64,000 nucleotides of DNA from Rhea pennata (taxonomy: Eukaryota; Chordata; Aves; Rheiformes; Rheidae): NCBI RefSeq assembly GCF_028389875.1, contig NC_084682.1, forward strand, positions 5,652,001 through 5,716,000. Reading direction: 5' to 3'. This document shows, in pieces, positions 51,101 through 64,000 of this stretch. Each line of letters opens with the position of its first letter. The stretch's first letter is position 1. Position numbers and translations under genes: made by a program. The notes below the pieces were generated by a model. That model saw nothing but the letters and a program-made list of their open reading frames with translations, had not been told where the DNA came from and ran no database searches.

Positions 51101-54100
51101 GGAGAACGAGGACTCCAGGGAGGAGGCAGCCTGGTGGGTCCGAGCGTGAACCTCGGCATCCGGGGCAGAGCGGGGCGGGGGGGACAGCCCCAGCCCCGGC
51201 TCCGCTTTGCCCCAAGCTGTCCTACCTGCTTTGGGCCTCGTTGGCACGGCGTCCTTTCGCCGCCAGGCTGGCGAGGGAGAGGGACGCCCTGCAGCGGGAG
51301 CGAGACGGGCTGTGCCAGGAGCTGCGGGAGATGACGGAGTGCCGGGAGGTAGGAGCGCCTGAGGCTGACTGCGGCTGTCACATGCTCCTCGCTGAGTAAT
51401 GCTGCCGTGGCCTCCTGAAAGCGTGGCAGCCGGCCAGGAAGCGGGATTAGCCCTCCTCCCGCGGCGGGGGGGTGGGTCAGTGACATCCTGCACGTAGAGC
51501 TGCTCTCCCTCGTACCCTGCAATGGCTCCCGGGGCGCCGCCGCTCCGCCGGCCGGGCGGGTGCTGCCCCCTCGGTCTCGCGCCCGGCGCTCACAGCCGTG
51601 CTCCTCCTCCGCAGTTCATCGACCAGGAGAACCGCATGTCCCGCACGCAGCTGATGGAGGCAGAGGCCAAGCTGAAGTCCACGCTGGCCGTCCTGCGGGA
51701 GCGCAGCCTGCAGCACGAGGAGCTGAAGGACTCGCACCAGTGCCTGCAGTACGGCCCGCCCTCGCTGTCCCTGCTTAAACCCAGCAGTTTTGAGAAATCG
51801 AGTCCCTTCTCGAGGAAGGCGGGGAGAGGGGGAACGGCTGTACGGTCTCTGCCGCTGCAGCTGAGCACAGTTACCTGGTGGGGAAGAGGCTGTGGGTAAA
51901 TCCATCAGCCTTCGTCTCCTCGCTCTGACTTGGAAAACGTCAGACCTGTTGTCATCTGCAGCTGTGGGGTTTGATCCCCCACTCCCCCCCACACCGGGTT
52001 GCAATGGGAGGCAGGCCTGGAAAACGTCCCTGCCCCCTCCCAAGCAGGGGGAACGCTGCTCCCGCTGACCCTGCCGCCCTCCCGCAGGGAAGAGCAGGCT
52101 GCTCTCTGCAGGGAGCTGGAGAGCACGAAGGCCGAGCTCCAGGACCTGCAGCTCAAGAGGGCCAAGGTCTCACAGTGCTCTGCGGACATCGCCGAGAGCA
52201 AGATGAGGCTGCAGGACCTCGCCGACTGTCTCAGAGCTGCCCTGCAAGAGGGGGTAGGAGCCCTGCCCTGGGGAGGGGGGTGGTGGTGGGTGGGGGGGTG
52301 ATCTGCTCCCCTGCAATCAGACATCCGTGCCTCTGCCCCGTGGCTTCCCCGAGGCCGCTGCTCACTGGGGCAGCGCGGAGCTGTTGTGAGCTGCCCTCCG
52401 GGCCCGTGCTCTGCCTCCCCTCCAAAGGATGACAGCGCCCCGTCGAGAAGCAGAGCCTGGACCCCAGCCCCGCGGACGCCGGGCTGGCAGACGCCCCGCG
52501 GCGCATGGACCCCCGCCTGCCGCACGCCGGCGTGCCGCACGCCGTACCGCGCCGGGGACTCCTTCGTGGGCAGCGTCTTAAAAGCAGCAGCAGGGAAAGG
52601 TGAGCTGCACCCGCTGTTTGGATGCCAGGAGGGGTCCCCTGTACAGGGACGGGCGTTGCTTTAGGGCCTGGTGGCAGCTCCTGCCCTGTGCTTGGGGTGT
52701 GTCTTACTCTGGTGCCGGGGGAGGAGATCCTGGTGCTCTCCCCATGTCCTTTGCTGCTGTGGGTCTCGTGGCTTTTACTTCGGGGCAACCGGATTTCAGC
52801 CCGCTTTGGATCGCGGCTGCGTCTGGAGGTGAAACCTGGTGTGCCGCGCTTGCCCTGGGCTGCAGCTCTCAAAGTCAGCCACAAACTGCAAGGGCTGAAA
52901 CCACCCCGGGGGGAGCGTCCCGGGGTGCTTTTGCTCCCCGGGCTGGAACGGTCTCCTCCGAGCAACCCGCGCCCCGGGGAGCTGCTCTCGGGGCTGGCTG
53001 CGCCGCATGCAGCGCACGGGGCTGTGCGCAGCGCCTCTGCCCTCTCCTCTCGCAGATGCCGACGAAGCCACCGGAGGCGGGAGCGCGTTTACCAGGGTCG
53101 AACCTGCCTCTACACCAAAGCAAAGAGGTACTGGTGCCCGTCGCCCTCCCCATCCCTGCAGGCATCTGCTCCCTAGCCGCAGGCCTGTCCCCGTGCCGGC
53201 TCGGTCCCGCGCTGGGGGCAGTGCAGCGCTCTCCCTGCTGGCCTCCCTGTCCCCTCTGTGCCGCCCGCGAGCCTCTGCCGTGCCTGCAGAGCCCGAGGAC
53301 GGCCTGCTGGAGAGTGTGAGGGAGCTGAGGACCGCCGTCTCTGACCTTGCTGCGCTGAGCTCCCGCGTCCAGGAGCTGGAGCAGAGCGAGTTCGAGGCGC
53401 TGCAGACGGAGATGTGAGTTTTTAGTGGGGGCTCGAGTCGAGGGCTGGCAGCTGGCTGGGCACCAGCACGGCTGTGGCAGGCACATCCTGTCCTTGGGGC
53501 AGCTCCATGTGGCATCTGCCCTGGCTCTCAAGGAGGGCCCATCTCGAGCAGGCTCTCTCCAGCCCCCCAGCTGGCTGGGGTGAGAGTTGTCCTCCCCCAG
53601 GCTCCGTGTGGGGCTGGTGAGACGCTCCAGAAGGGATGTGATGTGTGGTGCCAGGCACACTGTGCTTGGCTGGGGTCCTCATCCACCCAGCCTTGCTGTC
53701 CTCTCGCAGCTCCAACCTGCACCTGAGGCTGGAGATGGTGACTGCCGAGAGCCAGGAGAAGACAGACGCCCAGGCCGCCACCATCGCCAAGCTGAACAAG
53801 GCCTTGAGGGGCAAGCTACAGGTGAGCCGGTGCCAGAAGTGGGCCAGCACTCACTCCAGGGCAGAGCCAAACTGGGACGGGCGCTGATCTAGGACACGGA
53901 GAATCTGGGTAACTGGCTCTTTCTGTGCCCCGCGGGTACTCGGGGCTGATCTAACCTTCTCGAATGCAGGAAACCCACTCCCACCCGTTTGGGGGCAGCC
54001 GTGCTGCTGAGCCGGGCCCCGCAGTGGGATGGCCGTGGCCCTGCTGCAGGGGCCGTGCATGGCCCCCAGCCCGTGCAGGGCTCGCCTGCCACGGGCCAGG

Positions 54101-55165
54101 CATTGCTGGCCTGGAGGAGGCCTGGCCTGACGCCGCTGCTTCTCTCCGCAGAACGAGAAGGAGCTGCAGGACGTTGTGAAACAGCAGGAAGAGAAGATGC
54201 TGCAACTCATCGACAAGAGTGGGGAAGTCATGGTGCGTGGGGGGCCCTGGGAGGGCCCCATACGGGTAAGTGCCGGCCGTAGGGCCAGTCTCAGCATCTC
54301 CTCCGCTCTCCAGAGGCTGAAGGGAGAGGTCTCCCAGCTGAAGCGCTCGCTCCAGCGTGCCGAGACGGAGGCCAAGGTGCTGTGGGAGGAACTGCGAGGG
54401 CAGGAGCCCAAGGTGGATGCTGCCTGCGTCCAGGAGCGAGTGCTGCTGCGGCAGGAGGTGAGGCCGTGGGGCGGCAGGAGGTGAGGCCGTGGGGCTCCCT
54501 GGGTGCCCGACGCTCTTGAGCATGCATGGGACGGGGTCTGCCCCAAGCCGTGCTCCTCAAGCTGGTGCAAGGACCAGGCCGGATGGGCAAACAGCTGCTT
54601 GGCCGGCACCGTGCAGCTGGAAGCCTCCCCGAGCCGACGGCTCGCTCTCAGCTGCTCTTGCTCTGTTGGCAGGTGGACAAACTGCGGCTGCTGCTCCTGG
54701 AGAAAGAGGATGAAAGCTCGCTGCTCTCAAACAAGTACCTGGAGCAGGTACCTCGGGCTCCTCGCCTTGGGGGCTGGGGTGGTGCTAGTCTCCTACCTGG
54801 GCTGGTCTCTGCCCTCTCTGGGCAGGCTCCTGACAGGCATCTACCACCAGATTCGAGGCCTGGAGCTGAGGCTCTGCCATGCGCAGAAGGGGCTGAGGAA
54901 CCAGGAGGAGATGCAGGAGAAGATGAGAGAGGTGAGGCTGGCAGCCGGCAAGGACAGAGGTCTCAGCTTGTGCGACAGCCAGGCCCCTCTCCCTTCCAGC
55001 ACCAGCCTTTTCTCCAACCCCGTCGATCGCTAATGCCGCTGTCGTCCCCAGGTCCTGTCGTCCATCCCCGAGGCGGCAGCAGGCTCCCAGGAGCTCCGCA
55101 GCCTGCTCCGATACCTGGGCCTGAAGCCGGCCAGCGGCAGCAGGGACTCTGTGGACCTGCTATAG
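45146..55165 (+). CDS. SPAG5: SPAG5 (astrin), mitotic spindle and kinetochore coiled-coil protein, 1,398 aa
   Basis: Astrin works with SKAP/KNSTRN at kinetochores and spindle poles. Exons: 45146-45169, 45816-45911, 46117-47759, 47872-48064, 48434-48553, 48674-48766, 49120-49254, 49585-49704, 49999-50091, 50364-50498, 50692-50785, 51040-51133, 51267-51348, 51615-51748, 52088-52253, 52428-52599, 53056-53127, 53290-53413, 53710-53821, 54152-54232, 54314-54457, 54673-54747, 54851-54931, 55052-55165 (4,197 nt, phases fit). Recognition rests on PLRELRLQPGA near the N-terminus, WMMPLAWLEK and LESLRQSLPLP at the end of exon 3, FxRV in the centre, NEKELQDVVKQQ, LIDKSGE, and the C-terminal LSSIPEAAAGSQELRSLL. 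Human astrin has 1,193 aa; most of the extra length is a 13-residue repeat in exon 3. From exon 5 on the protein is coiled coil. The start was chosen by the CpG promoter and the short first exon; the first 8 residues are least certain. Confidence 0.93.
45240..45500 (+). repeat. ~90-100-bp tandem repeat (3 copies) in SPAG5 intron 1
   Basis: The phrase GGTGCGGCGGCGGCGCGGGG and its neighbours start at 45341 and 45430 (89 bases apart), with a diverged copy at 45243. A second landmark, GGGTACxCATCCCGGTGGGG, begins at 45301 and again near 45403. Confidence 0.65.
46138..47148 (+). repeat. SPAG5: Coding minisatellite in SPAG5 exon 3: 39-bp / 13-aa unit, about 26 copies
   Basis: Translated in the SPAG5 frame, the unit is GPCSLEPPESTTP. 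The right half (about 46540-47110) holds the most similar copies; the left half has older forms such as GLCTPGSPGSTTL, and two units are shortened. Every length change keeps the frame. The unit is rich in Pro, Ser, Thr and Cys and holds several SP/TP sites. Confidence 0.92.
48434..50498 (+). repeat. SPAG5: Duplicated three-exon unit in SPAG5 (exons 5-6-7 and 8-9-10; 120, 93 and 135 nt each)
   Basis: Exons 5 and 8 are both 120 nt, 6 and 9 both 93 nt, 7 and 10 both 135 nt. Exons 7 (49120-49254) and 10 (50364-50498) differ at 23 of 135 bases by my count and share RCKAxLQSVPGKLxSCLEER. Exons 6 and 9 share FR, LR, R and AL at equal positions, and exons 5 and 8 share ASxREL at equal positions. Confidence 0.8.
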
Positions 55166-55212
55166 CCTGTAGCATGAAATGCTCCGGTTCTTAACGATGT
55201 AATTATTTATTG

Positions 55213-55218
55213 AGTAAA
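55213..55218 (+). terminator. SPAG5: SPAG5 polyadenylation signal (AGTAAA variant)
   Basis: AGTAAA, a known functional variant, lies about 48 bases after the stop in a short AT-rich stretch and is followed by T/G-rich sequence. The 3'UTR is thus very short. Confidence 0.6.
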
Positions 55219-55239
55219 GTTTGTTAGCCTTTCCCCTGC

Positions 55240-57240
55240 CTGGTGGCTGGACGCGTGGAGGAAGTGCCGGCTGCACCCCGTGGGTGGGGACGGCCCTGGG
55301 ACTGCGAGCGCCGGGCGGGCCGGCGGCAACTCGTCCTCAGCCGCCTGCACCGGCCCGTCCTGCTCCGCACCCGCACCCGTCCCGGGGCTGCGGGCACAGC
55401 TCCAGGGCCGCACTGACTCAGCCCCGGCGTGCGCACGGCCCCCTCCCTTCCGCCCTCGCCGCCTCCTCTCCTTGGCTGGGGCTGCCGCCTTCCGCCAGCG
55501 CCGCCGGAACCGGGCCCGCTCTCCGCCGGGCGCCGCCGTCCCACGGCTCCCGGCAGCAGCCCCACGTGCCCGGGCTGACCCAGCTCCCCTGCCCGGGGCC
55601 CCCGCTCCTCCTCCTGGCCTAGATTCCCTCTGCATTTCCCCCCCCCCCCACCTCGGTGCCCCATGCCCGCAGGGGAGCGGTGGCCTCATCCTGCAGCCGA
55701 GGGGAGGGCCGGGGCCGGCTCCCCGCAGTGCTCGTGCACCGCTCCAGCCGTGGGCAGGGGCATAAGTGCTGCCAGCTGGGAGCTCTGCCAGCTCCTGCTC
55801 CTCGGCGCTAGGGCCCGCTGGGGGCGGGGGCTCCCCGGGGGGCTCCTGGTGCAGCTCCCCGCGCCCCCTCGTTCCCCCCCCCCCCCCCGTGGGATCCCCC
55901 TCCCGCCCTTCCCAGCTCCAGGGATGCTCCCCGGGGCCGCGCTCCCGTCTGGCGCGGGGGCTGCGCGGCGCCTCCCTCTGCCGCCGCCGTGGCCCAAAAT
56001 AGCTGCTTCCCGACAAGCGCTCTGGTTTTTAACGGCCCGTTTCCCCCGCGGGCTGCGCAGGGCAGAGCGATCACCTTCCCCTGCCCTCCGCCGCACCCCG
56101 GGCGCAGGCCTGGCAACCAGGCCAGCACCTCTGTTTAGCCGGGCACCTTTACTGACTGGGTGCCCAGGAGGGATGCGGCACTGCTCCCTGGTACGGTGTG
56201 TCCCCCCCCCCCCCCCCCAGCGCTGGGTACGATGCAGCCCCCTCCCCTCCCGAGGCGCAGGGCTGGCTGTGGGCACCCCCGTGCTGCGCCCTGGCTCTGG
56301 GATGAGGCGGGGGAGAAGCGCCGCGGGGCCTTGGATTAGGGCCGCGCGCGTGCTGAGCCCTCCTTTTACGGCGCGGGGCTTCGGCGGCGCTCGGCCTTGG
56401 CGGCCGCCCCTGCCAGCTCCGTGGGGCGAGCAGGGACACGGCTATTGTCCCCGCGCCGGCTCCGGGCGGCTCTTGCAGCGGGGCGGGTTTCCCTCCGGAG
56501 CCCCTGCACTGCTCCGCTCCCAGGGCTCTTGGCAGCGGGGCTCAGCCCCCGGCAGCGGAGGGGACCTGGCTGATGTCCCTGGTGTAACAGCTGCGGGGTG
56601 GTGTGGGGGGTCTCTGTCCCAGCAGGGTCACAGCTAGGGCCCCCAGCAGGGCCTGGGGGGGCACTGGGGACCCCTAACTGTGGCAGTGGGGTCCCTGCCT
56701 GTGGCTGGGGTGGCAGTGCAGTCCCTGGCCTGGCAGGTCACCAGCAATGGCAGCTGGGGGGCTGGCAGTGGGGTGGTCCAGCAGGGGCCTCACCGGCAGT
56801 GGGAGAGGGCAATGGGGTGGCGCAGCGGGGTCCCCCACAGCGGGTGGCAATGGGGTCCCTGCCCTGGCTGGGGTGTCATGGGCTGAGGGTAGTGGGGAGG
56901 TGGCGGGGGGGGGGGTCCCTGCCTGGGTTTGGGGTGACAGAGGGTGTCACAGGGGTCTCCACCCAGTGCTAGGATCTCGGGGGGGGGGTCCCTGCGCGGG
57001 GTTGGGGTGGCAGTGGGGTGTGAGGGGGGATCCCTGATGGGAACGGAGGGTGTCAAGGGGGTGTGATGGGGCTCTGGGGCCGGGGGGGTGCGAGGGGGGT
57101 CCCTGCTCGGGGCCGAGGGTGCCGGGGGGCTCCCTGCCCGGGGCCGGGGCTGCCGGGCGGGGGGTGCCGGGGGCTCCTTACCGGGGGCCGGGGCGGCCGG
57201 GGGGGCCGGGCGGCGCGGGTGCCGCCCCGAGGCCCGCCCC
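55240..57240. other. SPAG5-ALDOC intergenic DNA
   Basis: Two kilobases of GC-rich, CpG-rich sequence with C runs near 55640, 55877 and 56205. The long open frames on both strands have no resemblance to known proteins and are expected from stop-poor GC-rich DNA. It probably holds ALDOC regulatory DNA, but I cannot name sites other than the repeat reported at 56640-57190. Confidence 0.5.
56640..57190 (+). repeat. G-rich degenerate repeat upstream of ALDOC
   Basis: The phrase GGGGTCCCTGCCTG, often preceded by GGGGTGGCAGTG, recurs near 56690, 56720, 56850, 56910, 56985, 57025, 57098 and 57130. Long G runs separate the copies. The array ends about 50-100 bases before the probable ALDOC start site. 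Confidence 0.6.
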
Positions 57241-57358
57241 GTCCCGCCCCGCCGGTCACGTAGCTCTGCGGCACCGCAGCGCATTTACCGCGGGGCCGGA
57301 GCGCGCAGCCCGCAGTCCGCGCCCGCCGCCGCCGCCGCCGCCGCCGCCGCCCTGCACG
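57230..57358 (+). promoter_or_regulatory. ALDOC: ALDOC core promoter and non-coding exon 1
   Basis: A GC box (CCCGCCCCGCC) near 57240 and TCACGTAG near 57256 (E-box/CRE-like) precede a probable 5'UTR exon that ends with CTGCACG before the donor GTAACG at 57359. The exon contains nine CCG units (57323-57349). Vertebrate ALDOC has a non-coding first exon, which fits. The start site itself is not visible. Confidence 0.5.
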
Positions 57359-57529
57359 GTAACGGGGAGCCGCGGGGGGCGGCTGGGGGGATCCGGGGGC
57401 TCCGACGGGGTGGAGGGGGCTCCCTGCGCCGCTGGGGCGGCCGGGCGGGGGGCGCCGGGACGGGCGCAGCCCCCCGGACCGGGAGGGCGCTGGAGACGTG
57501 GCTGCGCCCGGTGCCCGGGCAGGGTCCCG

Positions 57530-57820
57530 TCCGCCCCCCACCACCACCGAGGGCATCGCCGTGCCCGGGGCATCCCGTCCCCGGAGCATCCCGTTCCCGG
57601 GGCACCACCCCCAGGGGGTCGCCGTCCCCGGGGTGTCCCCGTCCCCCCCCCCGCGTGTCGCCGGCCCCCCGTGTATTACTGCCCCCGCGGCGCCACCTTG
57701 GCCAGGGCATCCCCATCCCCGGGGCAGCCCCGTCCTCCGTGGGTATCGCCAGGCCGGGGTATCGCCATGCCCCAGGCATCGCGTCCCCCCCCAGTATCGC
57801 CGTCCTCGGGGGTGGGTGGG
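57530..57820 (+). repeat. C-rich degenerate repeat in ALDOC intron 1
   Basis: A unit of about 18-22 bases with the theme GCATCCCCGTCCCCGGGG recurs roughly a dozen times with many changes and some variants beginning TATCGCC. Confidence 0.55.
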
Positions 57821-58158
57821 TGGGTGGGGGAGCCGCCGTCCCCGGGGCGGCCGGTTTCCCTCGGGATTCGGGGCCACCTCAAGATGGCTGGGCTGGGGGC
57901 GGGCGAGCAGGCAGCAAAATGGCTGGGAGCTCCCCGGCCTCCTCCGCGAGGCCGTGCCCGAGCCGGAGCCCGAGCCGGAGCCCGAGCGGCGGCGGGGCGC
58001 GCGAGCAGGCGCCGCTTACGTAACGCAGCCCACCGCGGGGCTGGCCGGGCCGCGCGCCGCAGCCCCGGCCGCCGCGAGGGTGCCCGGGCCCGCGGCGGGG
58101 AGCGGGTGCTCGCTCGCCGCCCCCCGCCGCTCAACCCCGCCTCGGCGCAGGCCCCACC

Positions 58159-60668
<2,510 letters not shown>

Positions 60669-61108
60669 GCACCGGCCGGGGGCCCCCGGCCCGCCCCGGC
60701 CCCCGCCCCGGCCCCCCATCCTCGCCACCGCTCACACCCCGCTTCCACCCCTAGCCGCCGCCAGGAGCCACCACGCGGGGAGGGGAAGGGGAGTGCGCCC
60801 CGTGGGCCGGCCCGACGCCGCCGCGTCCGCAGATAACGTGGAGGGGGAGGCCGGGGCGCCCTGGACGCCCGGCCCCCGGAGGGTGCCGCCCGGATGCCCC
60901 TTTGGCAAGGGGCTCCGGCGAGGCAGGGGGGCGGGAGGCCCGGCCGCGTGGGGGGCAGGAGGGGAGGCCTGGGGGTGCCCCTGCCCTGCCGTAGCTTCGC
61001 AGTCCCGGTGGATGCTGCCCCCCCCCGGGGGCGCCGTGGCCCAGGGAGCCCCCGCCGCCTGTGTTGTGTTCTGCGTGTGCACCCTGTGTACCAAATAGCC
61101 TAACAACG

Positions 61109-61114
61109 AATAAA
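61109..61114 (+). terminator. ALDOC: ALDOC polyadenylation signal AATAAA
   Basis: A canonical AATAAA in an AT-rich island about 440 bases after the ALDOC stop, the end of a GC-rich 3'UTR. Confidence 0.85.
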
Positions 61115-61399
61115 CGGTAGAGACAGCGCCGCGCCTCCGCTTCCTCTGTCGCCGTGGCGGACCCCAGGAGCGCGTCCTCCCCTCCTCGAGCTGCTCCAGT
61201 CCTCAAGGGACTACGGCGCTGCCCCGCAGCCCAGCCCTGCCATGCGTCACGCTCACCCATGCAACGAGTTGTGCCCGGCCTCAGCTCACCCGCACCCATT
61301 ACGGAGCTCCAGGGCCGGCCACGCTCCTCCTACAGGCCACGGGGCGGGCAAGGACCCCCTCACAACCCCCCCCGAGGCAGTGCCTGTCCCTCTTCCCGT

Positions 61400-61685
61400 T
61401 CCCAGCGGCCCCCGCGGCGCGGTGCTCGGCGCTGCACAGCCGCCCCGCTGTGCCACCCGCCGCCTGCGCGGGCGCCGCCTGTCCCTCCGCGGCACCCGTA
61501 GAGGCGGCGCGACCACGGCCCGCCCCCTCGAGGCGGGTAGCGAACGCTGACGGGCGCTACCGGCCGCCCGTCTGCGCAGCCGCGCGCCGGCCTCTGCGCC
61601 CATTGGCTGCTCTGGAGACCGGGTGCTCTGAAAGGCTGGGCCGGGCGCGGGCCCCGCCCCCCAGGAGCCGGGCCCGGAAGGGAAA
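61400..61685 (+). promoter_or_regulatory. PIGS: PIGS CpG promoter / 5'UTR
   Basis: CpG-dense sequence with an inverted CCAAT box (ATTGG) near 61601 and no TATA box. The start codon itself is inside AAAATGGCGGC, which matches the YY1 element often found at the start codon of TATA-less housekeeping genes. Confidence 0.5.
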
Positions 61686-64000
61686 ATGGCGGCGGCCGCG
61701 GCGGCGGCGGCGGCGGATGAAGCAGGTAGCGGGGGCACCTGGGCGTCCGCCCGCGGCCGTTTCCCCTCCGTTCCCCCGGGAACCGCCCGTCCGCGGCCGT
61801 TGCCCGGTGCTCAAGCGTGTCCCCGCAGAGAAGGCGCGGGGCCGGCAGGCCGCCCTGTGCTTCGCGGCCATCGCCGTGGCGCTGGGGCTGCCGCTGTGGT
61901 GGAGGACGACGGAGACGTACCGAGCCGCGCTGCCCTACGGCGACATCGCCGCGCTGGGCGAGCTGCCGGTGAGCGCCGGGGGCGGGAAGGCGGGCGGCGG
62001 GGGCCGGCAGCGGGCCGCTCGCGGTGACGCGCCGCGCTCAGTTCCAGCTGGCTGTGCCCGTCACCGTGGTCTTCGCCGCCGGGTCGCTGCCCGGGGACCT
62101 GCCGAGGCCGCTGCCCTTCCGGGAGATGCGGGAGAAGGAGACGGTCCTGAACCGTAAGAGCTTTGCCTGCCCGTCCCTGCTTTGCTGCCCTAGAGCTGGT
62201 GCCTGAGGAGCCTTGCGGCCTGAGCCGCCCAGGGCTGTGCCTGGCCCCGTCTGGCACGCTGCTCTCGCGATGGCCGCGGGGCCAGGCGCTCGGACTGGCA
62301 GGGTCACTCAGGCTTTGTCCCCTGGCAGCAAGAACCCGCATCACGTCATGCTATGAGGTGGTCTTTCGGAGCGCCGCGGCTCAGGAGGAGGCAGCCCTGA
62401 ACGCGGTTACTGTGCAAGGTATCAGGCCAACGGGTCTGTGCTGCTTGTGCTGCCTAAACCCAGCTGGGCAGGGTGCAGGCTCTTTTTTCAGAGGCTGACT
62501 GAGCAGGAGCTCAGCCTTTGCTACCTCTTGGGTTGGAGGCCTGCTAATGCCTCCCTTTTCCTCAGAGGCTGATGCTGCTCTGCACCAACTACAGGCTGCC
62601 TCACTGGGCTCTCTGACTCTATACGTGATCCCTGAAACCTCCTTGCTCCTCCCTCAGGTAAAGTATCTGCTGTACCGTGGTGGGGGGCACCCTTCAGTGC
62701 CAGCCTCTGTGCTGCCATGGAGATACAGTGGTTTGTGTCTCAGCTCTAGGGCAAGTGGGTGAATCTTGGATGGGTTGGTGTGGACAGCTGCCTGGGAGGA
62801 AGTCCTGGATCTTTTATGCTTGGTGTGACACTGGGTTGTGGCCTGGGGCTCTGAGATGTAGAAAGGTTTGCTAGAAACCCTCAGAATTTGCCGGGAGAAA
62901 GAGGGACTGTTGGGGCTGTGTCCTGTGGTTGAGGAGGGATCCGACTCTTCATCCTTTGCAGATACCCGGTTCCCCTGTCTGAGGGGAGAGGTCTGTCCCT
63001 GGGTAGTTACAGGTAGCCCCAGGCTGTTCTGTGTGTTGGTAGGGTAAAGAGCCAGGCCTGCTCCCGGTCCTCACCTCTGCACCTTCCCCAGGGTGTTGGC
63101 GTGTATGTGGGGAAGCACCGCAGTGCCCTGGTGAGGGCCAGGGAGGGCCTGGCCGCCCTCCACGCTCGCCTCCAGCAGGTCATACAGGTCATGTCCTTCA
63201 CAACCAGCTCCATCACTGCTGCTCTCTCGGACCGCCTGCCTGCCAGCCAGCTCAGCCCTGATGCCCGTCGGCACTTCAAATCCAGTCTGGGTACGGGCAC
63301 GCGGTGTGTGCGCCCAAGCCCCATCCCCTGTCCTGGGGGAAGGCCAGCTGGCTTGGGGAGGCAGGGTGCCATCCCTGCCTTGCTGGTAGCATCCCTGGAT
63401 GTCTTCTGGGGTAGCAGACCTGTGGGGTCCTCCCTTTGTCCTTGCCTGTGGCTCTGGGCCAGGGTCTGTGCTGCAGTTGGGGCATGTTGAGGTACCAGAG
63501 AGTGGCCCCGTGTGAAGGAGGGCCAAGGAGAAGGGGGCTGAGTCCTGTTAGCTCTCAGGAGCTCTGCAGTGGTGACATGCCTGGCCTTGGAGTCGCCAGG
63601 TGGGTTGTTGTGCTGGTGCTGCACAGGCTCTCGGTGCTCGGCAGGGTACGAGATCACCTTCAGTCTGCTGAACCCTGACCCCAAGTCTCACGCTGTGCAC
63701 TGGGACATCGAGGGTGCCGTGAGCCGTTACGTGCAGCCCTTCCTGGACAAACTGAGCTTCGTGGCCAACTTCTCTGTCGATTCTCAGGTGAGGGCTGAGA
63801 GATGCAATGGGGAGAGCCCCGCCTTGGTCGTACTGAGTGTCCCAAGTTGCGCTTCACTAGCAACATCCCTGCAGATCCTGTACTATGCTGTCCTCGGGGT
63901 GACACCGCGCTTTGACAAGCAGTCCTCCAGCTTCCTCTTGAGTGCACACAGCCTCCCACACGTCATCAACCCTGTGGAGGCCAGGCTGGGTGAGCACTAC
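61686..64000 (+). CDS. PIGS: PIGS, GPI transamidase subunit PIG-S (first ~310 of ~555 aa; runs off the window)
   Basis: PIG-S is one of five subunits of the ER membrane GPI transamidase (with PIGK, PIGT, PIGU and GPAA1) that attaches GPI anchors to proteins. Exons seen: 61686-61725, 61829-61968, 62042-62153, 62329-62418, 62566-62657, 63092-63290, 63645-63787, 63875-63989; the donor after the last is present and the rest lies to the right. The protein begins with Met and nine Ala, then a basic residue group and the first membrane span ([18 protein letters not shown]), followed by [11 protein letters not shown] as in human. The lumenal part includes [21 protein letters not shown]-like and YVQPFLDKL segments and [14 protein letters not shown]. 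Divergence from human is greatest in the loop coded by exons 3-6. Confidence 0.95.

Noticed and set aside
55207-56637. Open frames of 270-324 aa between SPAG5 and ALDOC on both strands
   Set aside because: Composition follows GC content, there is no recognisable domain, and they overlap each other on opposite strands. No conserved gene is known between SPAG5 and ALDOC.

Overview
The window is nuclear DNA from an amniote, most likely a bird. It holds seven vertebrate protein-coding genes in the order SUPT6H(-) – SDF2(+) – BLTP2/KIAA0100(+) – RSKR/SGK494(+) – SPAG5(+) – ALDOC(+) – PIGS(+), which is the order I know from human 17q11.2. Short introns (BLTP2 fits in about 14 kb), very GC-rich sequence full of G/C runs and minisatellites to the right of about 23 kb, and CR1-like LINE remnants all suit a gene-dense avian chromosome. 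The species cannot be told from the sequence. All exon boundaries below were read by hand from splice consensus and protein similarity, and reading phase was checked across every gene.

Layout. 1-17.7 kb: 28 coding exons of SUPT6H on the minus strand, running from the start codon to the S1 domain; the SH2 domains and C-terminal tail lie off the left edge. 17.7-24.3 kb: no coding exon seen, probably SUPT6H intron 1, ending in a degenerate minisatellite and a CpG-rich region that probably serves as a shared SUPT6H/SDF2 promoter. 24.4-25.9 kb: SDF2, 3 exons. 26.3-40.2 kb: BLTP2, 39 exons, three of whose introns start with GC. 41.5-44.6 kb: RSKR, 12 exons. 45.1-55.2 kb: SPAG5 (astrin), 24 exons, with a large exon made mostly of a 13-residue coding tandem repeat and an internally duplicated set of coiled-coil exons. 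57.2-61.1 kb: ALDOC with a non-coding first exon and 8 coding exons. 61.7 kb to the right edge: first 8 exons of PIGS.

The genes share no pathway: transcription elongation (SUPT6H), ER quality control (SDF2), bulk lipid transfer (BLTP2), an AGC-type kinase (RSKR), mitotic spindle attachment (SPAG5), glycolysis (ALDOC) and GPI anchoring (PIGS). What links them is conserved synteny. I found no operon, CRISPR, phage or novel multigene system. The most interesting material is inside the genes: the SPAG5 coding minisatellite, the near-identical SPAG5 exons, the trio of GC-AG introns in BLTP2, a cell-cycle-type SPAG5 promoter, and separate intronic or intergenic minisatellites at nearly every gene in the GC-rich part.
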